From Sedimentibacter sp. MB31-C6 (GTDB lineage: Bacteria; Bacillota; Clostridia; Tissierellales; Sedimentibacteraceae), in NCBI RefSeq assembly GCF_035934735.1, contig NZ_CP142396.1, positions 2,480,001-2,544,000 of the forward strand: 64,000 nt of DNA, in the 5' to 3' direction. Below the pieces are notes generated by a model, which was not told the DNA's origin, made no database searches, and was given only the letters and a program-made list of their open reading frames with translations. The translations under genes were made by a program, and so were the position numbers. Positions 1 to 7,435 of the stretch are shown here, one piece after another. Numbering within the stretch: position 1 is the stretch's first letter; every line of letters begins with the position of its first letter.

Positions 1-11
1 AGGATTAATTT

Positions 12-491
12 ATGTCTACAACTATTGCGTTATATGTTATTTCTATTTCAGCACTAGTTATTTCATTTATTAAAAGTAAAGAAAAAACAAAACTAGCATT
101 GAAAAAAGCATGGAAATCATTTGAAAATATATTGCCACAGTTTCTTTCAATATTAGTTATTATAGGGATTATGTTAGCTATATTGACTCCTGAACAAATT
201 TCTCATTTGATAGGAAATGAATCTGGTTGGATAGGTGTCTTGATTTCTTCTGTTATAGGTTCAATAACGCTTATTCCTGGATTTGTAGCATTTCCTTTGG
301 CAGCTGCATTGTTGAAGAGTGGAGCAGGGTATATGCAAATTGCAGCGTTCATTTCAACGCTTATGATGGTAGGAATAGTTACTATACCAGTGGAGACTAA
401 GTTCTTTGGTAAGAAAGCTACTATTATAAGAAACATTGAAGCATTTGTATTTTCTTTATTAGTAGCATTTTTAATGGGGGTATTCATGTAA
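12..491 (+). CDS. Permease half A (UPF0718/ArsP-like)
   Basis: Predicted integral membrane protein of 159 residues with about five hydrophobic segments (roughly residues 3-22, 42-62, 72-92, 97-118 and 140-159). The Gly/Pro-bearing segments SVIGSITLIPGFVAFPLA and STLMMVGIVTIPVE look like one half of the two-domain permeases of the UPF0718/ArsP-like group; the substrate is unknown. The stop codon overlaps the next start by one base (TAATG), so the two halves are probably co-translated and form one transporter. The start lies close to the window edge with only a weak purine stretch ahead, so an upstream start cannot be excluded. The family call is from the pattern only. Confidence 0.6.
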   Translation: MSTTIALYVISISALVISFIKSKEKTKLALKKAWKSFENILPQFLSILVIIGIMLAILTPEQISHLIGNESGWIGVLISSVIGSITLIPGFVAFPLAAALLKSGAGYMQIAAFISTLMMVGIVTIPVETKFFGKKATIIRNIEAFVFSLLVAFLMGVFM

Positions 492-1036
492 TGGATAAAA
501 TTAAGAAAACTATAAAACGGTACAAAATTTTCATTTTACTTGCAGTTATTAATATTTTAGTACTTATATTTATTCCTGAATTAGGCAAAAAATCGCTGCA
601 AATAACTATGAGTAACGCTCTTGAAATGCTCTCGATTTTACCACCGATTTTTATATTACTTGGACTTTTAGATGTATGGGTTAAAAGAGAGACGATGGTT
701 AAATACATGGGGGAGAGTTCTGGGTTAGTCGGTATTTTACTTGCTTTTTTATTAGGTTCTGCAGCTGCAGGACCATTGTACGCTGCATTTCCAGTAGCAG
801 TTGTACTTCTAAAAAAAGGTAGCAAACTTTCAAATGTTTTAATTATGATTGGTGCATGGTCAACAACTAAGATACCTTTACTATTATTTGAAGCATCATC
901 TATGGGAATAAAATTTATGGTATTGAGGTTAGTTCTTGATTTATTTGGAATTGCAGTTATTGCTTATTCAACAGAAAAGTTGTTATCAAAAGAAGATAAA
1001 AAAGAAATATATGCTAATGCATCTTTGATGAAATAA
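491..1036 (+). CDS. Permease half B (UPF0718/ArsP-like)
   Basis: Membrane protein of 181 residues with four to five hydrophobic segments (about 10-28, 45-65, 72-98, 108-125, 135-155) and a charged C-terminus. The motif GSAAAGPLYAAFPVA matches in style the IPGFVAFPLA motif of the preceding gene, which suggests the two are the internally related halves of a normally fused permease. It starts at the ATG overlapping the stop of the first half by one base. The transported substrate cannot be read from sequence; ArsP-type relatives export organoarsenicals, but that is not shown here. A terminator follows 38 bases after the stop and closes the transcription unit. Confidence 0.6.
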   Translation: MDKIKKTIKRYKIFILLAVINILVLIFIPELGKKSLQITMSNALEMLSILPPIFILLGLLDVWVKRETMVKYMGESSGLVGILLAFLLGSAAAGPLYAAFPVAVVLLKKGSKLSNVLIMIGAWSTTKIPLLLFEASSMGIKFMVLRLVLDLFGIAVIAYSTEKLLSKEDKKEIYANASLMK

Positions 1037-1048
1037 CATTTGTATTTT

Positions 1049-1134
1049 GTTAGATAATATTAAGTTATAAAATAAAAAATCGGGAATTTTCCCGATTTTT
1101 TATTTGCGCTGTAGCTATTCTAGTTACGTTAGTT
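1049..1134. repeat. Left copy of csp 3'-end/terminator direct repeat
   Basis: These bases match 4614-4723 in the same orientation. The match includes AAGTTATAAAATAAAAAA, the TCGGGAA hairpin, CGCTGTAGCTA, and TTCTAGTTACGTTAGTT, which on the minus strand encodes the last codons (T-N-V-T-R) of the cold-shock protein at 4702-4902. The left copy lacks about 22 AT-rich bases present in the right copy and has no csp gene body, so it is a 3'-end remnant. The two copies bracket the three-gene 3-hydroxyacid cassette. Confidence 0.8.
1074..1101. terminator. Rho-independent terminator
   Basis: Six A, then TCGGGAA-TT-TTCCCGA, then six T. It serves the permease pair on the plus strand and, being symmetrical, could also stop minus-strand transcripts. 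It belongs to the csp-derived repeat. Confidence 0.85.
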
Positions 1135-1266
1135 TTTTAGAAAATTTGTGGAATTTTAATTAGATATTTTATTTTTAAAAATAGTGTAGAAGTATGAAGT
1201 ATCTACGCTATTATTATTTTATTAAAGATATTTTATATACAATTGGCACCTTGATTGCGTTAAATT

Positions 1267-1298
1267 AATATGAATAATTTCGATGAATTATTCATATT
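1267..1298. promoter_or_regulatory. Perfect inverted repeat, candidate operator
   Basis: Arms AATATGAATAATT and AATTATTCATATT (13 bp, no mismatch) flank the hexamer TCGATG. It lies about 115 bases ahead of the SDR gene, overlaps a possible -10, and has no T-run, so an operator is more likely than a terminator. No regulator gene is adjacent. Confidence 0.5.
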
Positions 1299-1350
1299 AC
1301 ATAAGAAGACTAGTTATGAAAGAAGTTGCAAGATAATAAGGAGGATGCAA

Positions 1351-1371
1351 ATGAACAAGGTAATTATTTAA
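1351..1371 (+). other. Mini-ORF with strong RBS, MNKVII-stop
   Basis: AAGGAGGA at about 1338-1345 is followed at normal spacing by ATG-AAC-AAG-GTA-ATT-ATT-TAA. The site is as good as that of the real gene 40 bases downstream. It may be a leader peptide, or the start of a gene whose body has been lost at this boundary. Confidence 0.4.
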
Positions 1372-1412
1372 GGTTAATGGAATCACAATAAAAAAATAAG
1401 TGGAGGATTAAA

Positions 1413-2174
1413 ATGTTAGAAAATAAAGTATGTATTGTAACAGGAGCAGCAAGTGGTATAGGTTTAGCAATAGCAGAAACTTTTATAAACAATAGAGCAA
1501 AAGTAGTAATGGCTGATATTAATGAAGTAAAATTAAAAGAAGAAGCTAAAGGAATTGGTGCAATATATTTCGTGACTGATTTAAGTAAGCAGGAATATTG
1601 TAAAAATTTAGTTGATTATACAGTAGAAAAATATTCAAAGGTTGATATTTTAGTAAATGTTGCTGGAATTCAAACTGTGTGTCCAATTGAAGATTTCCCT
1701 GAAGATAAATGGAAATTCATGATGGATTTAATGTTAACGGCTCCCTTCTTATTAACAAAATATGTTTGGCCATATATGAAGGAACAAGGTTGGGGAAGAA
1801 TAATTAACATGGGCTCAATCCACGGTTTGATAGCTTCTGAATATAAAGTGGCTTATATTTCAGCAAAACACGGTCTTGGCGGCTTAACTAAATCATCAGC
1901 AGTAGAAGGCGGAAAATATGGTATTACTTGCAATATGATTTGTCCATCATATGTTAGAACTCCATTGGTTGATAAACAAATTGCAGATCAGGCTAAAACT
2001 CACGGAATACCTGAAGACAAAGTTGTTTCAGACATTATGCTTACAAAAGCATTTGTTAAGAAATTATTAGAACCTAAGGATATTGGAGATGTTGCTAAAT
2101 TCTTATGTTCTGAAACAGGAGATTGTATTACCGGTTCAATGTTTACAATTGACTGTGGTTGGACTGCATCTTAA
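1413..2174 (+). CDS. SDR-family 3-hydroxybutyrate dehydrogenase-like enzyme
   Basis: Cytosolic short-chain dehydrogenase of 253 residues. The Rossmann motif TGAASGIG lies at residues 10-17, NVAG near 82-85, catalytic Ser135 in MGSIHGLIAS, and the YxxxK pair is Tyr148/Lys152. The stretch HGLIAS...AYISAKHG, then CPSYVRTPLV, is characteristic of D-3-hydroxybutyrate dehydrogenases, which oxidise (R)-3-hydroxybutyrate to acetoacetate with NAD. The Ser-Tyr spacing of 13 also fits that family. GGAGGA precedes the ATG at good spacing. It leads a cassette with a GntP-type permease and a 3-hydroxyacyl-CoA dehydrogenase, which supports a short hydroxyacid substrate. The exact substrate is inferred. Confidence 0.75.
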   Translation: MLENKVCIVTGAASGIGLAIAETFINNRAKVVMADINEVKLKEEAKGIGAIYFVTDLSKQEYCKNLVDYTVEKYSKVDILVNVAGIQTVCPIEDFPEDKWKFMMDLMLTAPFLLTKYVWPYMKEQGWGRIINMGSIHGLIASEYKVAYISAKHGLGGLTKSSAVEGGKYGITCNMICPSYVRTPLVDKQIADQAKTHGIPEDKVVSDIMLTKAFVKKLLEPKDIGDVAKFLCSETGDCITGSMFTIDCGWTAS

Positions 2175-2236
2175 GGTTATAAGGGAGTGTATCATATCTG
2201 CACTCCTAATATAAAAATAATAAATGGGGGTATTAT

Positions 2237-3523
2237 ATGTTTGGTATTATATTAGGATTAGTATTATTAATGTTTTTAGCTTACAAAGGGTATTCTATTT
2301 TATGGGTTGCACCAGTATGTGCTTTAGTTGTTGGTTTAACAGGAGGACTTGATTTACTTGATATGTACAAAGAAACTTATATGACTGGTCTTGCAGGATA
2401 TGTAAAATCTTGGTTTCCGGTATTTATGTTTGGTGCAATATTTGGACATTTGATGGATTACACAGGTGCAGCAAAATCTATAGCACACTGGTTAACAAAA
2501 ACATTAGGACCTAAAAGAGCAATAATGGGTGTTGTAGTTGGTTGCGGAGTATTGACATATGGAGGAATAAGTTTGTTCGTTGTTGTATTTGCTATGTATC
2601 CTTTAGGACTTGAATTATTTAGAGAAGCAAACATTACAAGAAAATTACTTCCAGGCGCAATAGCTCTAGGCTCATTTACATTTACTATGACCGCCATTCC
2701 TGGAACACCACAAATTCAAAATATTATTCCTACTAATTATTATGGAACTACTCCTACAGCAGCACCAATAATGGGTATTGTTGCTGCTGCATTAATGTTT
2801 GTATTAGGTCTTTTATGGCTTCAGTATAGAGAAAGAAAATTCACAGCTGCTGGGGATGTATTTACTGAACCTAAGAGCAAGGAAATTGTAGATGTTGATT
2901 ACAGTAGTTTACCAAATCCATTTTTATCATTTTTACCTTTAATAACTGTTATAGTAACAATGAACTTCTTTGGTTGGGATATAATTCTTGCGTTGTTAAG
3001 CGGTGTTATTCTTTCAATGCTGATAAGTTTTAATAAATATAGGGGATTTACTAAATCAATAAGCAATGGTGCAATTGGTTCAATAACAGCAATTCTTAAT
3101 ACAGCAGCTGCCGTTGGTTTTGGCACGGTAGTTAAAGCAGTTCCTGGGTTTGCGACACTTACAGGAGTTCTTTTGAATGTTCCAGGCACTCCTCTAATAT
3201 CTGAAGCACTAGCAGTTAACTTGCTTGCAGGTGCTACGGGGTCAGCATCAGGTGGTATGAGTATTGCTCTTGAAGCGTTAGGAGAAAAATACTTGGCTAT
3301 CGCAGTTGAAACAGGAATTAGTCCTGAAGCATTTCACAGGGTTGCATCTTTAGCATCAGGCGGACTTGATACTTTGCCTCACAATGGAGCTGTTCTAACA
3401 TTATTAGCGGTAACAGGAATGACTCACAAGGATGCTTATATTGATATTTGTATGACTTCGCTTATACTTCCTTTTATTTCTGCTATACCAGCTATATTAT
3501 TAGGAAGTTTAGGTGTTTACTAA
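2237..3523 (+). CDS. GntP-family permease, probable 3-hydroxyacid carrier
   Basis: Inner-membrane carrier of 428 residues with about eleven hydrophobic segments along the whole length. GGISLFVVVFAMYPLG (residues 109-124), PGTPQIQNIIPT (155-166) and GGLDTLPHNG (375-384) are motifs of the GntP/gluconate-proton symporter family, whose Firmicutes members often sit beside 3-hydroxybutyrate dehydrogenase and are annotated as hydroxybutyrate carriers. The start has a GGGGG site a few bases ahead. It lies 62 bases after the dehydrogenase gene with no terminator between, so the two are probably co-transcribed, and a hairpin follows. Uptake of 3-hydroxybutyrate or a related hydroxyacid is inferred from the neighbours. 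Confidence 0.7.
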   Translation: MFGIILGLVLLMFLAYKGYSILWVAPVCALVVGLTGGLDLLDMYKETYMTGLAGYVKSWFPVFMFGAIFGHLMDYTGAAKSIAHWLTKTLGPKRAIMGVVVGCGVLTYGGISLFVVVFAMYPLGLELFREANITRKLLPGAIALGSFTFTMTAIPGTPQIQNIIPTNYYGTTPTAAPIMGIVAAALMFVLGLLWLQYRERKFTAAGDVFTEPKSKEIVDVDYSSLPNPFLSFLPLITVIVTMNFFGWDIILALLSGVILSMLISFNKYRGFTKSISNGAIGSITAILNTAAAVGFGTVVKAVPGFATLTGVLLNVPGTPLISEALAVNLLAGATGSASGGMSIALEALGEKYLAIAVETGISPEAFHRVASLASGGLDTLPHNGAVLTLLAVTGMTHKDAYIDICMTSLILPFISAIPAILLGSLGVY

Positions 3524-3541
3524 AATCAATCAATATATTAA

Positions 3542-3572
3542 AATAAAGATGTAGTCGAGCTACATCTTTATT
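3542..3572 (+). terminator. Hairpin between permease and hbd-like gene
   Basis: Perfect 13-bp stem AATAAAGATGTAG / CTACATCTTTATT with loop TCGAG, followed by the T-rich CTTTATAATATTTTG. It is a terminator or partial attenuator inside the cassette. Confidence 0.6.
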
Positions 3573-3612
3573 CTTTATAATATTTTGTTATTTTAATCAA
3601 TAGGAGGGAAAA

Positions 3613-4557
3613 ATGAAATTAGAGGACATTAAGAAAATCGGGGTTGCCGGAGGCGGTACAATGGGTTCTGGGATAGCACAAATATTTGCTCAAAATGGTT
3701 ATGAAGTTATTGTAACTGACATTGCGGAAAAGTTTTTGGAAAACACAAAAAGAATAATATTATTAAACCAAAAAACTTTGATTAAAGAAGGTTTGTTAAC
3801 AGAAGAGCAAGCAAAAGAATCGTTAAAAAACATTTCATTTTCAACAGATAAAAGTGTTTTTAAGGATGCTGACTTAATTGTCGAAGCAATTGTTGAAAAA
3901 ATGGACATTAAACAAGATTACTGGAAAGAAGTTGAAGGAATAGCTCCAGAATACTGCATATTTGCTACAAATACTTCAGGATTAAGCATCAATGGAATAT
4001 GTTCAAAGTTAAACAACAAAAAAAGATTTATAGGAATGCATTGGTGGAATCCTCCTCATATAATTCCATTAATCGAGCTTATAAAAAATGACGAAACTTC
4101 TGATGAGACGGTTCAGGTTTTAAAAGAATTAGTTGATAAAATAGGTAAAGAATCAGTTGTTGTTTTAAAAGATGTCAATGGATTCATTGGAAATAGAATT
4201 CAATTTGCAGTTTACAGAGAAGCTTTAAAAATAGTTGAAGATGGCGTTGCAACAGTAGAAGATGTAGATAAGGCTATGAAATATGGCCCAGGATTTAGAT
4301 ATCCTGTGCTTGGCCCTTTTGAAACAGCTGACTTAGGAGGACTTGATACATTCTATTATATTTCGTCTTATCTTTTTAATGAATTAAGTGATGTTAAACA
4401 ACCTACAAAACTCCAGCAAGAGTTTATGGACAATAATAATCTTGGTGTAAAAACCAGCAAAGGTTGGTATGATTACTCTGACGGCAAGGGAGAGGAAGCC
4501 ATGGCAAGAAGAGACAAAAATTTCTTTAAAATGTTAAAGAATATTCACAATAAATAA
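3613..4557 (+). CDS. 3-hydroxyacyl-CoA dehydrogenase family enzyme
   Basis: 314 residues with the NAD-binding motif GVAGGGTMGSG at 10-20 and the C-terminal 3HCDH helical domain from about residue 188. Expected catalytic residues are present: Ser122, His143, Glu155 (12 after the His, as in the family) and Asn194 in GFIGNR. The active-site segment reads HWWNPPHIIPLIE instead of the HFFNPVPVMKLVE typical of 3-hydroxybutyryl-CoA dehydrogenase. This places it in a divergent subgroup that may act on another hydroxyacid or a free acid. AGGAGG precedes the ATG. It follows the SDR and permease genes across a hairpin, so expression may be partly uncoupled. The CoA ester substrate is not proven. Confidence 0.7.
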   Translation: MKLEDIKKIGVAGGGTMGSGIAQIFAQNGYEVIVTDIAEKFLENTKRIILLNQKTLIKEGLLTEEQAKESLKNISFSTDKSVFKDADLIVEAIVEKMDIKQDYWKEVEGIAPEYCIFATNTSGLSINGICSKLNNKKRFIGMHWWNPPHIIPLIELIKNDETSDETVQVLKELVDKIGKESVVVLKDVNGFIGNRIQFAVYREALKIVEDGVATVEDVDKAMKYGPGFRYPVLGPFETADLGGLDTFYYISSYLFNELSDVKQPTKLQQEFMDNNNLGVKTSKGWYDYSDGKGEEAMARRDKNFFKMLKNIHNK

Positions 4558-4561
4558 ATAT

Positions 4562-4593
4562 GTCTCGCGGTATGCATACAATGCATACCCTAC
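4562..4593. repeat. Half copy of the two-hairpin dispersed repeat
   Basis: GGTATGCAT-ACA-ATGCATACC then CTAC, preceded by TCGC. This corresponds to the second hairpin and end of the complete element at 28849-28900. It lies directly after the stop of the hbd-like gene. Confidence 0.65.
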
Positions 4594-4613
4594 ATGTAAA
4601 GTAAAATATTCTA

Positions 4614-4723
4614 GTTAGAGATATTAAGTTATAAAATAAAAAAATCGGGAATATTCCCGATTTTTTATTTACGCTGTAGCTATATTAATTAATATAATTA
4701 ATTATATTCTAGTTACGTTAGTT
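4614..4723. repeat. Right copy of csp 3'-end/terminator direct repeat
   Basis: Partner of 1049-1134, same orientation. Here it joins the intact csp gene and carries an extra AT-rich insert (about 4684-4705) between CGCTGTAGCTA and TTCTAGTTACG. A further short ATTCTAGTTA occurs at 4608-4617, just outside it. Confidence 0.8.
4639..4666. terminator. Bidirectional terminator between hbd-like gene and csp
   Basis: Six A, the 16-bp perfect palindrome TCGGGAATATTCCCGA, then six T. It is suited to stop transcription from both sides, the csp gene on the minus strand and the hbd-like gene on the plus strand. Confidence 0.85.
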
Positions 4724-4902
4724 GCTTGGTCGCCTTTTGCACCTTGAGTTATATCAAAGTTAACTTCTTGACCTTCTTCTAATGATTTAAATCCATCTCC
4801 TTGAATAGATGAAAAATGTACAAATACATCATTTCCATCATCTCTAGTAATAAATCCAAATCCTTTTTCTGCGTTAAACCATTTAACTGTACCTTTATTC
4901 AT
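4702..4902 (-). CDS. csp: Cold-shock protein (CspA/CspB family)
   Basis: 66-residue single OB-fold nucleic-acid chaperone that binds single-stranded RNA/DNA. RNP1 is KGFGFI at residues 13-18 and RNP2 is VFVHF at 26-30; length and ends are normal. AGGAGG lies seven bases ahead of the ATG on the minus strand. Over 250 bases of AT-rich sequence separate the start from the next gene, room for the long untranslated leader usual for csp genes. Its 3' end is duplicated at 1116-1134. Function is certain at family level; whether it is cold-induced cannot be read here. Confidence 0.95.
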   Translation of the reverse strand: MNKGTVKWFNAEKGFGFITRDDGNDVFVHFSSIQGDGFKSLEEGQEVNFDITQGAKGDQATNVTRI

Positions 4903-5116
4903 GAGGTACCTCCTAATTATTATTCATATTCCATTGTAAAATGAAAATTCACATATTTTTACAAATTATATACATTTATATACATATAATTTCTAAAAAT
5001 ATGTGAAATCAATAAATACATCTGTAATACTTGATTAATATAACATACATATTTAGTTTAGTCAATACATATTTTTTAAATTTACCTTTTTTCAAAATTA
5101 TAATTTATAATGAAAA

Positions 5117-5160
5117 AAGTTATCCATAACAAAGTAAAAATGCTTTGTTATGGATAACTT
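5117..5160 (-). terminator. Terminator of the minus-strand S-component gene
   Basis: Perfect 18-bp stem AAGTTATCCATAACAAAG / CTTTGTTATGGATAACTT with an 8-base loop. On the minus strand it is followed by six T and lies six bases after the stop codon at 5167. Confidence 0.85.
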
Positions 5161-5166
5161 GTATTT

Positions 5167-5751
5167 TTATTTATTAACCTTATCGTAAATATTAACAACA
5201 GCCGAAGTTCCTATTCCTGCTACAGTACTTTCTATTATTGCACTTGTTGTAATCAGGAAAATAGCAAATGCAGTAAAGGTTGTCCCAATTCCAAAATCAG
5301 TGCTAATATTTACTATTTCATCACTGTATACAATGTAAAGCATTAAAATTACTAGACCCGTGTTTGTCAAGGCTCCTGATATTCCTGCAATAATCAAATT
5401 GATAGATTTTGATTTAATTATTTTTCTAAGAAAAATATAAACATAATAAGGTACTATACCAATAAAAATTCTCGGCAGAATTGCAACTAATGGATTTAAA
5501 AATAGATAATCTAAAGGTGATGCTGGAGCAAGCAAAGCACGAAACAAAGTAGCAGTTCCTGATAATGCCCCCATTAAAGCTCCTAATTTTGGTCCATATA
5601 TAATACTTGTTATTATTGTTGGTAAAAAAATCAAAAGAGCCATAGATGCAGATGTTGTCGGAATTGCCGTCAAGGCAACGAAAACAATAGTGAGTGACAG
5701 CATAACTCCTAAAAAAGTGAGTTTGCGTGTTTTGAAACTTGTATTATTCAT
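5167..5751 (-). CDS. ECF transporter S component (substrate unknown)
   Basis: 194-residue membrane protein with about six hydrophobic segments and the N-terminal pattern LGVMLSLTIVFVAL, followed by a SMALLIFLPTIITSIIYGPKLGALMG-like arrangement typical of energy-coupling-factor S components. These bind a vitamin or cofactor precursor and work with a shared EcfT/EcfA module, which is not in this window. The gene stands alone on the minus strand with AGGAGGA ahead of the ATG and its own strong terminator, so it is monocistronic. The leader (to about 5940) might be structured but matches no riboswitch that I recognise. Confidence 0.65.
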   Translation of the reverse strand: MNNTSFKTRKLTFLGVMLSLTIVFVALTAIPTTSASMALLIFLPTIITSIIYGPKLGALMGALSGTATLFRALLAPASPLDYLFLNPLVAILPRIFIGIVPYYVYIFLRKIIKSKSINLIIAGISGALTNTGLVILMLYIVYSDEIVNISTDFGIGTTFTAFAIFLITTSAIIESTVAGIGTSAVVNIYDKVNK

Positions 5752-5971
5752 TTTTATCCTCCTGTTCTCGTTCTATAAATAGATACAAGACAAATTTTAA
5801 AATATTATAACACAATTTTTTAATAATAAAAAATTATTTAAAAAATTTTACATAAATTTTACTTTGCGCAATCTTTCTTTAGTTCGTCTAGTAACCTGAC
5901 TTCTATAAAGGCCTAGATAAGGGTGGATTTTTATTTTATTATAGTTTTTTAAAAAAAATATCAAAAAAGTA
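5752..5971. other. Divergent intergenic region with possible minus-strand leader
   Basis: Between the S-component gene and the marR promoter. It contains a less AT-rich patch (about 5873-5932). Read on the minus strand, the patch has TCTAG and CTAGA arms around a GGCC...GGTTA core. No known riboswitch consensus was recognised. Confidence 0.3.
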
Positions 5972-6000
5972 TTGACAAGGCTCCATTAATTTCCTATACT
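5972..6000 (+). promoter_or_regulatory. Sigma-A promoter of marR
   Basis: TTGACA (5972-5977), 17-base spacer, TATACT (5995-6000). Transcription would begin near 6007, inside the palindrome at 6005-6022. Confidence 0.8.
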
Positions 6001-6004
6001 GTAA

Positions 6005-6022
6005 TACGTAACTGGTTACGTA
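6005..6022. promoter_or_regulatory. Candidate MarR operator
   Basis: TACGTAAC-TG-GTTACGTA, a perfect 18-base inverted repeat just after the -10 and covering the expected start of transcription. The position fits autorepression by the MarR protein encoded immediately downstream. Confidence 0.7.
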
Positions 6023-6033
6023 TGGAGGAAATC

Positions 6034-6492
6034 ATGAATGATAAAGAAAAAAAGTATATTTTTGCTTCGCTTTTTGTAATAGCTAATAGATTGCAAGTAT
6101 TGGGAGATAAACTTGATCCTAATTTAACTGTAAAACAATGGCTTTTAATAGCTTGTATTTCAAAGTGTGGTACTGCTCCAACTATAAGTGAAGTTGCCAA
6201 CACTATAGGAAACTCTAGGCAAAATGTTAAAAAAATGGCAGTTATACTTAAAAGAGAAGGCTTTTTAGATTTAAAAAAAGATTCTAAAGATGCAAGAATT
6301 TTAAGGATTTGTCTTACAGATAAATGTCAAAAATATTTTAAGAAACGGGAAGGTACAGATGCTGAATTTATAGAACAATTATTTGAAGGTTTCGATACAA
6401 ACTTAATTATAGAAGTTTATAAAGGCATTGCTAAGTTAGACAAAAATATTGAGGAAATGGAGAAAAAGTATGGAGAAGAACAAAGGAGTTAA
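6034..6492 (+). CDS. MarR-family transcriptional regulator
   Basis: 152-residue winged-helix regulator. The recognition region TISEVANTIGNSRQNVKK spans about residues 50-67, with the wing (KREGFLDLKKDSKDARI) following and dimerisation helices at both ends. An ATG at 6022 is in frame, but GGAGGA at 6024-6029 lies between it and the ATG at 6034, so 6034 is chosen. A consensus promoter and an 18-base palindrome directly upstream suggest autorepression. The next gene overlaps its end and is probably co-transcribed. The inducing ligand is unknown; MarR proteins commonly respond to small phenolics or oxidants. Confidence 0.85.
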   Translation: MNDKEKKYIFASLFVIANRLQVLGDKLDPNLTVKQWLLIACISKCGTAPTISEVANTIGNSRQNVKKMAVILKREGFLDLKKDSKDARILRICLTDKCQKYFKKREGTDAEFIEQLFEGFDTNLIIEVYKGIAKLDKNIEEMEKKYGEEQRS

Positions 6493-7336
6493 GAAAATTA
6501 TGTCAAGTATTTTATTAGTTATATTTATATTAATAGCAATAATTATTATATTTTTTAAAATGCCTTATTCAAAAACTAAATCAGAATTTAATAATGTAAT
6601 AAATAGTGAAATATCAAAAATTGACAAAACAACAAATGTTTTTACTGAAGAAGATATAAAGGATTTACCTTTACCTGTTCAGAAGTATTTTAGATACTGT
6701 GGATATTTAGGTACACCCAAAATGTCCTATATGAAAGCAACATTTAACAATGTGGATTTTAAGATGTCTGCTGAAAAAACTATAAAAATTGATTATATTC
6801 AGTATAATTTTGTAGATAAACCTAACCGATTTGCTTTTATTGATTCTTCAATTTATGGAATACCTTTTGAAGGGTTTGATTCTTATAATAATGGTATTGG
6901 AAGTATGAAGGGTACTATTGCTAAAATAATTCCATTATTCGATCAGAGAGGTGAAACGATGGATAGCGCTTGTTTAGTAACTTTTTTAGCAGAGTGTCTA
7001 TTTGTTCCGAATTCAGCTCTACAAGATTATATAAAATGGGAAACAATAGATAATACCCATGCAAAAGCAACTATAACTTATGACGGGGCATCAGCAAGTG
7101 GCGTTTTTACTTTTGACGAAAATGGAGCAATGATGTCTTTTGTAACAAGCGATAGAGTGGCTACTGATATGGATGGTTCAACCAGAGAAGCGGAATGGTC
7201 AGCAATTATTAATGAATACCATAAAGTTAATGGATTTTTACAGCCAAAGGTTGTACAGTCAATTTGGCATTATCCAGAAGGAGACAGTATTTATTTTAAT
7301 GAAAATAAATCTAGTTTATCTATTGAACTGAATTAA
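6470..7336 (+). CDS. DUF6544-like membrane-anchored protein
   Basis: About 288 residues. A basic start is followed by one hydrophobic segment (roughly residues 11-29), then an extracytoplasmic or cytosolic-facing domain. The segment LPLPVQKYFRYCGYLG and the repeated WxxI/IxYD pattern resemble the uncharacterised DUF6544/DUF6920 family; no enzymatic motif is evident. The start at 6470 has GGAG seven bases ahead and overlaps marR by 23 bases; an ATG at 6500 with AAAGGAG is an alternative that would shorten the N-terminus by ten residues. It is probably co-regulated by the MarR operator. Function unknown. Confidence 0.6.
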   Translation: MEKNKGVKKIMSSILLVIFILIAIIIIFFKMPYSKTKSEFNNVINSEISKIDKTTNVFTEEDIKDLPLPVQKYFRYCGYLGTPKMSYMKATFNNVDFKMSAEKTIKIDYIQYNFVDKPNRFAFIDSSIYGIPFEGFDSYNNGIGSMKGTIAKIIPLFDQRGETMDSACLVTFLAECLFVPNSALQDYIKWETIDNTHAKATITYDGASASGVFTFDENGAMMSFVTSDRVATDMDGSTREAEWSAIINEYHKVNGFLQPKVVQSIWHYPEGDSIYFNENKSSLSIELN

Positions 7337-7435
7337 AAGGTTCTAGCAAGTCATAATATAACTATTATCTACAATTGTTCATAATTACATATAATATACA
7401 TATAATCTATTAATATATACAAAGGGGAAGATTTT

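Larger units (their letters stand above)
1135..1412. other. Intergenic region ahead of the 3-hydroxyacid cassette
   Basis: No full gene is visible. The stretch contains a perfect 13-bp inverted repeat (1267-1298), a strong ribosome binding site followed by a seven-codon mini-ORF (1351-1371), and the GGAGGA site of the SDR gene at about 1402. A loose -35/-10 pair (TTGATT at 1251, AATAAT at 1273) would place the -10 inside the inverted repeat, but it is far from consensus. Confidence 0.5.
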
